This document shows positions 1-8,208 of a DNA stretch of 33,862 bases, in pieces. This stretch comes from Porphyromonas sp. Its GTDB lineage: Bacteria > Bacteroidota > Bacteroidia > Bacteroidales > Porphyromonadaceae. The stretch spans positions 1 through 33,862 of the forward strand of contig JASBZK010000021.1 in the NCBI GenBank assembly GCA_029983505.1, given 5' to 3'. Under the pieces are notes generated by a model that worked only from the letters and a program-made list of their open reading frames with translations, ran no database searches and was not told the DNA's origin. A program made the position numbers and the translations under genes. Numbering within the stretch: position 1 is the first letter of the stretch; every line of letters starts with the position of its first letter.

Positions 1-17
1 CCATTAACAATTCACAT

Positions 18-43
18 ACCAACACTTTTGACCAACACTTTTG
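18..43. repeat. 13-bp tandem duplication
   Basis: The 13-mer ACCAACACTTTTG occurs twice back to back (18-30 and 31-43) and is followed by a third ACC. It is a perfect direct duplication in non-coding DNA. No function can be read from it; replication slippage is the simplest origin. Confidence 0.8.
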
Positions 44-118
44 ACCTATACGCCAAATATTTTTGATTGAGAGTTGTCGGCGGGGTGGGATAGTTGCGAC
101 GTCCGAAAATCTCTCTGT

Positions 119-210
119 TGAGACCTTTGCATAACTCCGCATCTGCTTTCCGGGTGCTAAACTCCGAATTGCCGGGTTACTATCTGCATTCGGGACATAG
201 CCAAGAGTAC
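119..210. mobile_element. IS/MITE end remnant (left end only)
   Basis: The segment begins with TGAGACCTTTGCA, the same 13-mer that opens the element at 22455. The first 28 bases of the two copies agree at 25 positions. A second block (176-194) matches 22486-22504 at 18 of 19 positions. Between these blocks this copy carries about 28 extra bases. No inverted partner of the end sequence was found to the right, so this looks like a solo end or a decayed copy. Terminal words of this type are known to me from IS5-like elements and MITEs of Bacteroidetes; the exact family is not determined. The right boundary is approximate. Confidence 0.45.
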
Positions 211-322
211 GAGAGTTCATTCCTTTAGCCCGCCCACTTGGTTATGGGCATTGCACCGGATTGGATAAACGTATGTGCGGAGCTAACGGATACACCTAAT
301 CCCGATTCGGTTGTACTCCGAG

Positions 323-1219
323 TCAGATGAGAATGATGATGTTGATGAAAATGTAGGCCGGGACCGCGGCAAAAAGCAGGCTGTCGATGCGGTCAAGAAT
401 GCCGCCGTGTCCGGGGAGAATATTCCCGGAGTCTTTTACCCCCACTGCACGTTTGAGATAGCTCTCGAAGAGATCCCCCCAAGTGGAGAAGCTGCTGACG
501 AGGACGGAGAGGATGATCCAGTTAAAGATACTCGTGACATCGGGATAAATGAGATAGAAGGCCACCCCCGCCATTGCCGAGACCAGGACACCGCCGGCGG
601 TTCCTTCTTTGGTCTTTTTGGGAGAAATCTCTTCCCACAGTTTGTGTTTGCCCAATAGTGAGCCGACGACATAGGCGCCCGTGTCGTTGAGCCAGACGAA
701 GACGAAAATGGGCAGGAGCCAAAAGGTTTGTTCGAAAGGCAGAGCGTATTGCCGCCAGGAGACCGCCAGTTCTTTGGTGCACAGCAGCATCAGCAGAGCA
801 AGCGGGACCGCTATGTACAAGTGCGAAAAGAAGGCCAAGGACACTTCCCGGATGGGGTCAGGCCGCCCCCGATACATCTCCCCGATGAGGTAAAAGAGTA
901 CGTACGCGATGTAGGGCAGGGCGGCGATGATGGCGGCGCGGTTGTGGATGGGCGCCGCATCTTGCGGTAACGTGACGAACTTATAGACGATGAAGAAGAT
1001 ACACCCCGCCATCAGCGAGTGCAGGATTTTTAGGACAAGGGTGTAGCGGTTGATTTTGGTGATGGTTTGGAATTCAAAACACCCCAAGGCGGAGAAGATG
1101 AAGAAAAGGACTCCGAGGAGGGCGATGTTCTCCGTGAAAATGCCGAGAAGGATGACCGAAATGTAGGCTATGCCCGTGATGGTCCTTGCAAGAAGGTTGG
1201 TGAGGTGTTTTTGGCCCAT
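323..1219 (-). CDS. cdsA: Phosphatidate cytidylyltransferase CdsA
   Basis: This integral membrane enzyme would make CDP-diacylglycerol from phosphatidate and CTP, the branch point for membrane phospholipids. The 298-residue product has about eight hydrophobic segments. Near the C-terminus it carries the CdsA signature, residues 253-279: S-x-L-K-R, then V-K-D-S-G, then L-P-G-H-G-G-I-L-D-R-I-D, with the conserved Lys and Asp residues present. Length is normal for the family. It is the last gene of a minus-strand unit with the EEP-family gene 21 nt upstream. The start at 1219 gives a charged leader before the first membrane segment. The identification is firm. Confidence 0.95.
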   Translation of the reverse strand: MGQKHLTNLLARTITGIAYISVILLGIFTENIALLGVLFFIFSALGCFEFQTITKINRYTLVLKILHSLMAGCIFFIVYKFVTLPQDAAPIHNRAAIIAALPYIAYVLFYLIGEMYRGRPDPIREVSLAFFSHLYIAVPLALLMLLCTKELAVSWRQYALPFEQTFWLLPIFVFVWLNDTGAYVVGSLLGKHKLWEEISPKKTKEGTAGGVLVSAMAGVAFYLIYPDVTSIFNWIILSVLVSSFSTWGDLFESYLKRAVGVKDSGNILPGHGGILDRIDSLLFAAVPAYIFINIIILI

Positions 1220-1240
1220 ATAAAGTGCGTAAATTGCTGC

Positions 1241-2344
1241 TTACCTAAGCGTGAAGTCGATGATGACGGGATTGTGGTCACTGGCTTCTTTTATCCAAGG
1301 AATCTTGCCGCCTGCCGCTTCCAAGTTCCCACTATAGAGTACGTGATCGATTCGGAAGGGTAGGAGATCCTCATTGTAGCTGATACCGGGACCGAATCCT
1401 ACTTGCTGATAGGCGTCTTTCATAACCCCTCGGAGCTTGGAGTAGGCATAGGACATAGGGGTATCGTTGAAGTCCCCCAAGACGATGGTATAGTCCGGTT
1501 TGTGTTCGGACTGAGAGTAGACCATATCCCGGTGCGTAGCCTGTGTGGCAGAGACGCGGAGGAGCATATTGGGAGAGAGGCGCTCTTTGACTTCCTTGAA
1601 GTGCGCCCACATACGCTTTACTTCGCTTGTTTTGATGAAGCCGCGGTATTTCTCCTTTTCGACGTCGGAGAGGCTGTAGCTCTCGAGATGGTTATTGATG
1701 AGAAGGAGTTTCTTTCCGGAGACTTCTATCAGATAGCTTTCGGATCCGTTGGTGTACGATTCGTACTCGACGATATGGTGTTCTTTTACCGGATATTTGG
1801 AGAGTAGGGTGAGGCGTTTCCTCGCTGACGCCACTACGAAGGGGTATTCGTCCTTGGTGAAGTACTCCCTGAACCACGCTTCGGATCGGCTGTCGGAAGA
1901 GCCTCCGACCGACTCCTGGAGGCAGACGATATCCGGGTCGTATTTCTTGATAATGCCGACGGCATAGGGAGCCGTGTCTTCGGAGAGACGGTGGTAGAAG
2001 TTCTCGACATTATACGTCATAACCCGTAAGTCCCTTTTCTCCTTCAGCCCCTCGAATACGTTCATCGGGGAATAAGTCGTCAGGTAATCGGCCGTAAAAG
2101 CGATGAGTAACAGATGAAAGACCAGGAAGAAACTACTGTCTTTCCAATGGACGAGGAAGTACACGAGGTAAAAGACAACCCCGAGATAAAAGAGACCGAA
2201 AGCGAGGTTGAAGTAAGCCGGAATCTCGCTCACAACCGGCGAGACCTTAGGGGCGAGGAGTGCGACCCCGTACCCTATGAGAAACACCGGGTACAGGATT
2301 TTGAGGACAATCCTTATCGGTATGGATATGAGTGCTTTCAGCAT
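1241..2344 (-). CDS. Membrane-anchored endonuclease/exonuclease/phosphatase family protein
   Basis: The first hundred residues hold about three hydrophobic helices. They are followed by an endonuclease/exonuclease/phosphatase (DNase I-like, Mg-dependent) domain with its hallmarks in order: M-T-Y-N-V-E-N-F, D-I-V-C-L-Q-E with the metal-binding Glu, N-N-H-L-E-S, L-G-D-F-N-D with the catalytic Asp/Asn, and S-D-H-N-P at the end. The family includes nucleases, sphingomyelinases and phosphoinositide phosphatases, and the substrate here cannot be told. A membrane-linked phosphodiesterase acting outside the cytoplasm would fit cdsA and rhomboids as neighbours (inference). An open frame extends upstream to 2488 but would overlap the rhomboid gene, so the Met at 2344, just before the first membrane helix, is chosen (367 aa). 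Confidence 0.85.
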   Translation of the reverse strand: MLKALISIPIRIVLKILYPVFLIGYGVALLAPKVSPVVSEIPAYFNLAFGLFYLGVVFYLVYFLVHWKDSSFFLVFHLLLIAFTADYLTTYSPMNVFEGLKEKRDLRVMTYNVENFYHRLSEDTAPYAVGIIKKYDPDIVCLQESVGGSSDSRSEAWFREYFTKDEYPFVVASARKRLTLLSKYPVKEHHIVEYESYTNGSESYLIEVSGKKLLLINNHLESYSLSDVEKEKYRGFIKTSEVKRMWAHFKEVKERLSPNMLLRVSATQATHRDMVYSQSEHKPDYTIVLGDFNDTPMSYAYSKLRGVMKDAYQQVGFGPGISYNEDLLPFRIDHVLYSGNLEAAGGKIPWIKEASDHNPVIIDFTLR

Positions 2345-2357
2345 AGCGTCTACCCTT

Positions 2358-3026
2358 CTAAACCCCTCTTTTGTGTGTGACGATCTCCCATTCTTTCGCG
2401 GATAGAGACCCGATTCCGCTTCGAGCGGCTTTCGAGTGTATGCGTTCGCGCTCGGCGGTTCTTTCCCGATCCGCTCTCTCATTTGCAAGCACGGGAATCA
2501 GCACCGCCGCACCTGCGATATACCCGCCGATGTGTGACAAAAAGCCGGGTGAGCCGATGACGATGAATGAGATAAAATCCGCCACGAGTACCAGCATCAA
2601 CACCCACGCCAGAGCGTGTCCCGTCACATCCTTCTTCTCTCTGAAAGCCCTGTACAGGGTGACAGGAGCCAGTGCGCAGATGCCTGCCGAAGCGCCTACA
2701 AGAGTGCCGTCTCCGGATCCGCTTAGCGGGAAGAGCAGCAGGAAAGAGACTCCGCCCGCAAAGACTCCGATGACAAAGAGTGCCCAGAAAACGCCCTCCT
2801 GTACTTTCCCGAGGACAATCATAAGGGAGAGCAGGAAGACCGACAGCGCGAGGTGGAGAATGGTTTGGTGAGCCATGCAGTAGGAGACCAGTGTCCAGGG
2901 TTTCTCCTGCAGCGCTCCGGCTTCGGAGGACAGCCCCAATGCCCCTGCCTCTTTTGTATGAGGAAGCAACAATGCCGAGACACACAAGAGAATGGGCAGA
3001 GACCAGTACCCCAAACTTTTTTTCAC
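2358..3026 (-). CDS. Rhomboid family intramembrane serine protease, divergent
   Basis: This 222-residue polytopic protein has the rhomboid catalytic pair: G-A-S-A-G-I with the nucleophilic Ser, and S-H-I-G-G-Y-I-A-G with the catalytic His in the last membrane helix. The family cuts single-pass membrane proteins within the bilayer. The usual H-x-x-x-N element of the second helix reads H-L-A-L-S here, so the Asn that helps form the oxyanion hole is replaced by Ser. A basic cytoplasmic tail of about 45 residues follows the last helix. The gene lies 11 nt after the first rhomboid gene and 13 nt before the EEP gene, within one operon. Fold assignment is firm; whether it is an active protease is less sure. 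Confidence 0.85.
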   Translation of the reverse strand: MKKSLGYWSLPILLCVSALLLPHTKEAGALGLSSEAGALQEKPWTLVSYCMAHQTILHLALSVFLLSLMIVLGKVQEGVFWALFVIGVFAGGVSFLLLFPLSGSGDGTLVGASAGICALAPVTLYRAFREKKDVTGHALAWVLMLVLVADFISFIVIGSPGFLSHIGGYIAGAAVLIPVLANERADRERTAERERIHSKAARSGIGSLSAKEWEIVTHKRGV

Positions 3027-3037
3027 AGCTTCGGGTC

Positions 3038-3700
3038 TTAGTAGTAAAGGTCTGCCTTACTTTTGTCCCTCTTCCTCCAAATGAGGATGAGGACTATACC
3101 GAAAAGCATCCCGCCGAGGTGTGCAAAGTGTGCCACACCCCCACCGAAGGCAGAGCTTGAGATGCCCCCCCACAGTTCGATAAGACCGTAGACGATGACG
3201 AAATACTTGGCCTTGACGGGTATGGGCACGAAGAGAATGAAAAGCGGGAGGTTCGGAAAAATCATCCCGATGGCCAGAAGAAGACCGAAAATCGCGCCGC
3301 TCGCGCCTATCGTAATCAGCAGATCCGAGTACGGCATCACTTCCGGACTCATATTCAGGAACCACACCACTTGCTGTACGAGCCCTGCCCCGATGCCGGT
3401 GACGAGGTAGTAGATCAGGTATTTTTTCGGTCCCCAAAAACGCTCCAAGAGTCCCCCAAACATATAGAGGGCAAACATATTGAAGAAAAGGTGGGAGATG
3501 CCCCCCGGGTCGTGCAGAAACATATAGGTTACCAGTTGGTGGATTCCGAAACTGTCGGATCCGAAATAGTGCATCCCCAAAAGGTTGACCAAATCAATGC
3601 CTACGCGCGGCAGTACCCATTCGGACAAAAGCACGATGACATTCAGAATGAGTAGATTTCTTGTGACCGGAGGAAATGTATCTTGATAGTTGTATTGCAT
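3038..3700 (-). CDS. Rhomboid family intramembrane serine protease, canonical
   Basis: The 220-residue protein has six predicted membrane helices and the full rhomboid signature: H-L-F-F-N-M in helix 2, G-A-S-G-A-I-F-G with the active Ser in helix 4, and H-F-A-H-L-G-G-M-L-F-G with the catalytic His in helix 6. It should be a working intramembrane serine protease; no substrate is evident. The frame is open upstream to 4012, but that extension would run through the terminator of the next gene and shows no protein character. The Met at 3700, shortly before the first helix, is therefore used. It is the first gene of the rhomboid-rhomboid-EEP-cdsA unit. Confidence 0.9.
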   Translation of the reverse strand: MQYNYQDTFPPVTRNLLILNVIVLLSEWVLPRVGIDLVNLLGMHYFGSDSFGIHQLVTYMFLHDPGGISHLFFNMFALYMFGGLLERFWGPKKYLIYYLVTGIGAGLVQQVVWFLNMSPEVMPYSDLLITIGASGAIFGLLLAIGMIFPNLPLFILFVPIPVKAKYFVIVYGLIELWGGISSSAFGGGVAHFAHLGGMLFGIVLILIWRKRDKSKADLYY

Positions 3701-3775
3701 AAGGATGGATGATTCAGGCGAGCCTGCGACAAATGAATTAATCTGAAGCCCTCCCGATGGAAGTCTCTTTATGGG

Positions 3776-3783
3776 CAAATTTA
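3776..3783 (-). promoter_or_regulatory. Probable -7 box of the rhomboid-cdsA operon
   Basis: On the minus strand this reads TAAATTTG, a perfect match to the Bacteroidetes primary-sigma -7 consensus TAnnTTTG. It lies about 75 nt before the chosen rhomboid start. No TTG sits at the usual 19-21 nt spacing, so only the -7 element is supported. Confidence 0.45.
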
Positions 3784-3874
3784 CCGCTTTTTGTCCACAA
3801 CTCCGGTATTGACGCCCGGGCAAGACCCAAGCCACAGAGACTTCGGTTTTCGGAGAGACACACAGGCAGACAAA

Positions 3875-3907
3875 AGGCTGACTCCTCTTCTCGGGAGGAA
3901 TCAGCCT
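3875..3907 (-). terminator. Rho-independent terminator of the HhH gene
   Basis: A 13-bp stem (left arm 3875-3887, right arm 3895-3907, one G-U pair) with a 7-nt loop is followed on the minus strand by a short T run. It lies about 60 nt after the stop of the HhH gene and separates it from the rhomboid operon. Confidence 0.8.
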
Positions 3908-3966
3908 CTGCGTGTCGGTTTGGAGCAGCCCAATAGTCGGGGTGCTGCGACGTAAAGGCCCGGCGC

Positions 3967-4377
3967 TCAGTATTCGAGGCTGCGGGGCAGGGTCTTGGCA
4001 CTCTCCACCCACTTGGTGACGACCTTGAGGTAGGGTACACGACGGACGAGCTTCTTTACGGCATTTACCTCCTCCATCTTTTTAACCAAGTTTTCGGGCT
4101 TCCTGGTTGCCAATTCTTTCACGGTGTCTACACCCGCGGCTTCGAGAATCTCGGCGGACTGAGGACCGATGCCGTCTACCCTGAAAAGGTCAACGTGGTT
4201 GGCAAATTTGAGGATGAGGTCTTCTTTGATGCCGGTTTTCTCAGCCAGCTCTTTGCGGAACGCTTTTGTCCTCGTGGCAGACAGTAGTTGGTCGGTGTTC
4301 TTGATGCCTTGTTCGCGGAGTTTTTTCCCGTAAACTTCACCAATGCCCTCGACTGTCTCTACGGAATAATTAGCCAT
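3967..4377 (-). CDS. DUF4332 helix-hairpin-helix protein
   Basis: The 136-residue soluble protein is built of two helix-hairpin-helix units: one around V-E-G-I-G-E-V-Y-G-K-K-L near residue 10, and one around V-D-G-I-G-P-Q-S-A-E-I-L near residue 70. This pattern matches the DUF4332 group. HhH pairs commonly bind DNA backbone without sequence specificity, but no function is established for this small family, so a nucleic-acid role is an inference. It appears to be a single-gene unit, with hisS ending 64 nt upstream and its own strong terminator downstream. Confidence 0.8.
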   Translation of the reverse strand: MANYSVETVEGIGEVYGKKLREQGIKNTDQLLSATRTKAFRKELAEKTGIKEDLILKFANHVDLFRVDGIGPQSAEILEAAGVDTVKELATRKPENLVKKMEEVNAVKKLVRRVPYLKVVTKWVESAKTLPRSLEY

Positions 4378-4441
4378 AACGTTTAATCGGTTAGATAGGG
4401 TTATGAAAAAAAGAATATAAAGGTTTTCGGTCTAAAAGGAA

Positions 4442-5803
4442 TCAGTCCGAAAGACGCGCCACGATTTCATCCCGGGACAGCGTTTCTTGTGCTCCGGAGG
4501 ACATATCTTTCAGTGTCACGGTGCCGCTCTGCATCTCTTCTTCTCCCACGAATGCCACATACGGGATGTGCAGGGAGTCGGCATAGCTCATCTGTTTCTT
4601 CAGCTTGGCACTGTCCGGGTAAAGCTCTGCCACGATGCCCTTATTGCGGAGCTCGGAGAGTATCGGGATGATCTTTCGCACTTCTTGATCTCCGAAGTTG
4701 ACGAACATCACTTTCGTCGTGGAGGTGATGCCTTTGGGGTAGAGCTCGAGGGCATTAAGAACATCAAAAATGCGGTCGGCCCCGAAAGAGATACCGACAC
4801 CGCTCATCCCTTTCTCTCCAAATACCCCTGTGAGGTCGTCGTAACGACCGCCCCCGGTGATGCTCCCGATCTGTGTGTCGAGTGCTTTTACTTCGAAGAT
4901 GGTACCGGTGTAGTAGTCGAGGCCGCGGGCAAGCGAGAGGTCGAGACGGACTTCGTTATTCAGGGGTACGAGACCGAGCGTGTCGAAGATGAAGGAGACT
5001 TCTTCTATGCCTTTCTTTCCCACTTCGTCTTCGCCAAAGAGCTCTTTGAGTACCGCAACTTTCTCCGGTATGCTGCCTTCCAAGGTGATGACGGGAGCAA
5101 GTGCGTCGACGGTTCCCTCTGAGAGTCCCTTAGTGAGGAGCTCCGCTTTCACCCCCTCCCAACCTATCTTGTCGAGCTTATCGATGGCTACGGTGAGGTC
5201 GGTAATCTGCTCCACGCCGAAGTGTCTGCCGATGGCAGTGAGGAGCTTGCGGTTATTCAGGAGAATCGCGACGCGGATATTGAGTCTCGTGAAGACTTCG
5301 TCGATGATCTGCACCAATTCGACTTCGTGGAGCAATGAGTCGGAACCGATCACGTCCGCATCGCACTGAAAGAACTCGCGGTATCTCCCTTTCTGGGGGC
5401 GATCCGCGCGCCATACGGGCTGAATCTGAAAGCGCTTAAAGGGGAAAGTGAGGTCGTTCTTGTGCTGAACCACGAAGCGGGCAAAAGGCACCGTCAGGTC
5501 GTACCTCAGACCGCGGTCGCAGACGAGGTTCGCAAAGTGGGCGGGATCCATATCGTGTATCTCGTCCCGATTGACCCCTTTGAGTGCGTCTCCGGAATTG
5601 AGGATGCGGAAAAGGAGCTTATCACCTTCTTCGCCGTACTTCCCCATCAAGGTGGAGAGATTCTCCATCGCGGGCGTCTCTATCTCACGGAATCCGTAGA
5701 CTTTGTAGACGCTCCTGATGGTGTCAAAGATATAGTTTCTTTTCGCCATCTCTTCGGGCGAAAAGTCCCTTGTCCCCTTAGGTATGGATGGTTTTTGAGC
5801 CAT
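4442..5803 (-). CDS. hisS: Histidine--tRNA ligase
   Basis: This cytoplasmic class II aminoacyl-tRNA synthetase charges tRNA-His. The 453-residue sequence has motif 2 around residues 130-151 (including R-F-Q-I-Q-P-V-W-R-A-D-R and F-Q-C-D-A-D), the histidine-specific L-A-R-G-L-D-Y-Y-T-G at 291-300, G-G-G-R-Y-D-D-L at 317-324, and motif 3 G-V-G-I-S-F-G-A-D-R-I at 335-345. A C-terminal anticodon-binding domain follows. The N-terminal P-K-G-T-R-D-F is also typical and supports the start. The gene lies 25 nt downstream of ribE and probably shares its promoter. Confidence 0.97.
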   Translation of the reverse strand: MAQKPSIPKGTRDFSPEEMAKRNYIFDTIRSVYKVYGFREIETPAMENLSTLMGKYGEEGDKLLFRILNSGDALKGVNRDEIHDMDPAHFANLVCDRGLRYDLTVPFARFVVQHKNDLTFPFKRFQIQPVWRADRPQKGRYREFFQCDADVIGSDSLLHEVELVQIIDEVFTRLNIRVAILLNNRKLLTAIGRHFGVEQITDLTVAIDKLDKIGWEGVKAELLTKGLSEGTVDALAPVITLEGSIPEKVAVLKELFGEDEVGKKGIEEVSFIFDTLGLVPLNNEVRLDLSLARGLDYYTGTIFEVKALDTQIGSITGGGRYDDLTGVFGEKGMSGVGISFGADRIFDVLNALELYPKGITSTTKVMFVNFGDQEVRKIIPILSELRNKGIVAELYPDSAKLKKQMSYADSLHIPYVAFVGEEEMQSGTVTLKDMSSGAQETLSRDEIVARLSD

Positions 5804-5828
5804 TGTTGTATTCAGAAAATCAAGCCGT

Positions 5829-6470
5829 TTATTTCAGAAGACCGCTATCGGAGAGATTCCGCAGTTCGATCATTTTCGCGAGGTATTTGCCTACGATATC
5901 GAATTCGAGATTTACCCTGTCTCCGACTTTGAGCGTTTGGAAATTAGTGTGTTCGACAGTGTAGGGAATGATGGCTACTTTGAAGTCACTGACCCCGGAG
6001 TCCACTACCGTAAGGCTCACTCCGTTCACGCAGACGCTGCCTTTTTCGACCGTCGTGTAGCCTTTAAGCGCCATCTCCGGGTCTATTGCGTAGCGAATGG
6101 TGAAGTACGTGCTGCCATCTGCGTCAGTCACATCCGTCACCGTGCCTGTCGTGTCCACGTGTCCCTGTACGATGTGCCCGTCAAGGCGCCCGCCTGCGGG
6201 CATACTCCTCTCAACGTTCACGAGGCTGCCTGCTTTGAGGTCTCCGAGATTGGAGCGTATGAGCGTCTCCTTGACGGCCGTCACCGTGTAGCTTTGCGTT
6301 TTGGGCTGAATGGCGACGACGGTGAGGCATACGCCGTTGTGGCTGACGCTCTGGTCAATCTTTAGTTCGTCCCAAAATGGGACGGTGAGCGTCAGGTGTA
6401 CATTTTCGTTATGCGGGTCGCGCTCTACTCTGAGCACGCGGGCAATATCTTCGACTATTCCGGAAAACAT
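5829..6470 (-). CDS. ribE: Riboflavin synthase, alpha chain
   Basis: The enzyme converts two 6,7-dimethyl-8-ribityllumazine molecules to riboflavin. The 213-residue sequence shows the internal duplication of the family. The first lumazine-binding barrel opens with M-F-S-G-I-V-E and holds S-V-S-H-N-G-V-C-L-T-V at 41-51. The second opens with G-H-I-V-Q-G-H-V-D-T-T-G at 98-109 and holds G-S-V-C-V-N-G-V-S-L-T-V at 144-155. The start is fixed by the family-typical first residues. No other riboflavin gene is nearby; hisS follows by 25 nt. I saw no FMN riboswitch in the leader. Confidence 0.96.
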   Translation of the reverse strand: MFSGIVEDIARVLRVERDPHNENVHLTLTVPFWDELKIDQSVSHNGVCLTVVAIQPKTQSYTVTAVKETLIRSNLGDLKAGSLVNVERSMPAGGRLDGHIVQGHVDTTGTVTDVTDADGSTYFTIRYAIDPEMALKGYTTVEKGSVCVNGVSLTVVDSGVSDFKVAIIPYTVEHTNFQTLKVGDRVNLEFDIVGKYLAKMIELRNLSDSGLLK

Positions 6471-6530
6471 CTTATGTTTGAATGGATTAAATTTTTCTCC
6501 CTGTAAAAGACGGTAGCATCCGTCTCAAGG

Positions 6531-6538
6531 CAAATATA
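6531..6538 (-). promoter_or_regulatory. Probable -7 box of ribE-hisS
   Basis: On the minus strand this reads TATATTTG, a perfect TAnnTTTG match about 60 nt before the ribE start and directly after the repeat-rich gap. A TTG at 19-21 nt spacing is not present, so the -33 element is unproven. Confidence 0.5.
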
Positions 6539-6576
6539 TCAAAAAGCACCGAGTATTCGGAACCGGGTTCGACGTG

Positions 6577-6654
6577 GTACGTACCGAGACCGAAACTTTG
6601 GTCTGTACCATTTGCAAAAATCGGTCTGTACCTTTTTTTGCTCTCGGTACGTAC
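6577..6654 (-). terminator. Inverted repeat with GGTCTGTACC words, downstream of the GHL10 gene
   Basis: A perfect 12-bp outer stem (6577-6588 with 6643-6654, arms GTACGTACCGAG and CTCGGTACGTAC) encloses two direct copies of GGTCTGTACC (6600-6609 and 6623-6632). It begins only 7 nt after the GHL10 stop codon and precedes the ribE promoter, so it probably ends GHL10 transcription. The words belong to a family seen in six other gaps of the window. Confidence 0.6.
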
Positions 6655-6660
6655 TAAAAA

Positions 6661-8208
6661 TCACAGCACCACGGGGATATTGCGGGCAATGATATGCTCG
6701 TGGTTAAATCGGTCTACACGAGTGACGGTGAAGGCGAGACGAAATTTCCCGCCGAGGTTCAGTGGTCTGTACTTTGTCTCGGAAGTCATCACGGTGAGGT
6801 TTTGCGCCTGCATAATCTCGCGTTCCGTGGCGCCTCTCCGGTGGGTGTAGACTACGTAATACTTGGTCTCGAGACCTTGGGGCAGCTCAGGGTCGCCCAT
6901 CCAGACGAGTTCCTGCCCGGCATCCCCCTTTAAGACGGCCGCATCCCTGGCCGGCTCGGGGAAGTCCCGAAGGTAATCGGGGTAATCCGATGGTGGCAGG
7001 ATGGCTTTGTTTTTCCAAAAGAACGTCCCGAGATCCTGTTCAAAATTCTTGTAATTTTCCAACACATCCTCATGCGGCCACAGGACGTTGCCTCCGGAGG
7101 TCTCTGCGGCAATCGCCCACTTCTCTTCGAGTTGGTCGTAATCCATCGTATTGCGGATGTGCTGACCGAAGTAGAGGTGTCCCCTTCGGATGTTATTCTT
7201 CCACCAGTATGCCAGCTCTGTGTAGTCGGCCTGTTTGTGCCCCATCTGCCAGTAAATCTGGGGTAACGTGTAATCCACCCAGCCCATCTGATCCCAGAGG
7301 AGGACATCCGCGTAGAGGTCGTCGTAATTTTGCAGTCCTTTGGTGTCGGAGCCTATGGGGTCCGTGCGCTTATTGCGGTAGATGCCGAAGGGGCTGATTC
7401 CGAAGCGAACCCAAGGCTTCAGCGCCTTGACGGTCTCGTGAAGTTCTTGGATGAGGAGATTGACGTTTTCCCTCCGGAAGTCGCCCACGGTCTTAAAAGC
7501 ACCTCCGTAGAGGCGGTACTCTTTGGCGTCCGGAAACGGCACACCTGCGACCGGATACGGGTAGAAATAGTCATCCATGTGTATGCCGTCGAGGTCGTAT
7601 CTCGAGACAAGGTCTCTGACAATGTCTGCCGTGTAGTCGCGCACTTCTTTGAGAGCGGGATTGAGGAGGATGAGATCCCCGTATTTGACGCACCACTCGG
7701 GGTGACGGGACGTGACGTGCAGCGGGGAGACCGGCTCGGAGGCATTGAGGGCGACGCGGTAGGGATTGATCCAGGCGTGGAGCTCCATATGGCGCTTATG
7801 CGCCTCTTTTATCATAAAATCGAGCGGATCCCAATAGGGGTTCGGTGCTTTGCCCTGTGTCCCCGTCAAGTAGCGGCTCCAAGGCTCGTACCCTGGCGCA
7901 TAAAAGGCATCGCCTTCGCTTCTGACTTGGAAGAAGACGGCATTGATACCGAGCTTCTCAAAGCGGTCGAGTGCTTCAGTCAAATAGGCTCTAATCTCCT
8001 GTGGCGTCTTGCCTCTGTAATAGGTGCGTCCCACTGTGGGCATCCATACGCCGCGCATCTCCACTCTTTGTGCCTCATACCCTCTCTTAACGGCCTTTTT
8101 CGCCATACGCTGGGCTTCCGTCAGTTTGGGAGCGCAAGAGGAGAGTGCCGAAGTCAATGCAAAAAAAAGGAGAAGGGGAAAAAGAAGCTTGCCTTTGGTC
8201 GGGGTCAT
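6661..8208 (-). CDS. GHL10-family (DUF187) glycoside-hydrolase-like lipoprotein
   Basis: The protein opens with a lipoprotein signal whose lipobox L-S-S-C places the lipidated Cys at residue 25. A (beta/alpha)8 domain of the GHL10/DUF187 group follows: M-R-G-V-W-M-P near residue 50, the strand-end acidic motif D-G-I-H-M-D-D-Y-F-Y-P (His210, Asp212, Asp213), and F-G-I-S-P-F-G-I-Y-R-N. A beta-rich C-terminal part of about 90 residues ends it. The group is thought to act on cell-envelope glycans, but the substrate here is unknown. The frame is open to 8376, yet the Met at 8208 gives a clean signal peptide and an ATGA overlap with the mgtE stop (515 aa). It is the last gene of rsmA-mgtE-GHL10. 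Confidence 0.88.
   Translation of the reverse strand: MTPTKGKLLFPLLLFFALTSALSSCAPKLTEAQRMAKKAVKRGYEAQRVEMRGVWMPTVGRTYYRGKTPQEIRAYLTEALDRFEKLGINAVFFQVRSEGDAFYAPGYEPWSRYLTGTQGKAPNPYWDPLDFMIKEAHKRHMELHAWINPYRVALNASEPVSPLHVTSRHPEWCVKYGDLILLNPALKEVRDYTADIVRDLVSRYDLDGIHMDDYFYPYPVAGVPFPDAKEYRLYGGAFKTVGDFRRENVNLLIQELHETVKALKPWVRFGISPFGIYRNKRTDPIGSDTKGLQNYDDLYADVLLWDQMGWVDYTLPQIYWQMGHKQADYTELAYWWKNNIRRGHLYFGQHIRNTMDYDQLEEKWAIAAETSGGNVLWPHEDVLENYKNFEQDLGTFFWKNKAILPPSDYPDYLRDFPEPARDAAVLKGDAGQELVWMGDPELPQGLETKYYVVYTHRRGATEREIMQAQNLTVMTSETKYRPLNLGGKFRLAFTVTRVDRFNHEHIIARNIPVVL

Larger units (their letters stand above)
1..322. other. Gene-free left edge
   Basis: No convincing coding frame lies here; the only open frame is antisense to the end of cdsA. 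The stretch holds a perfect 13-bp tandem duplication near its left end and an IS-end-like segment from 119. It also receives the 3' end of the cdsA operon. A weak 7-bp hairpin with one G-U pair (304-324) overlaps the cdsA stop, and I do not call it a terminator. Confidence 0.6.

Noticed and set aside
323..1363. Plus-strand open frames opposite cdsA and the following gene
   Set aside because: These are shadows of well-identified minus-strand genes, with strongly charged, non-globular translations.
3701..4012. 104-residue N-terminal extension of the first rhomboid
   Set aside because: It reads through the terminator hairpin at 3875-3907 and is not protein-like.
6471..6560. FMN riboswitch before ribE
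   Set aside because: The leader is short and lacks the conserved FMN-aptamer blocks such as AGGGTGAAATTCCC-like strings.
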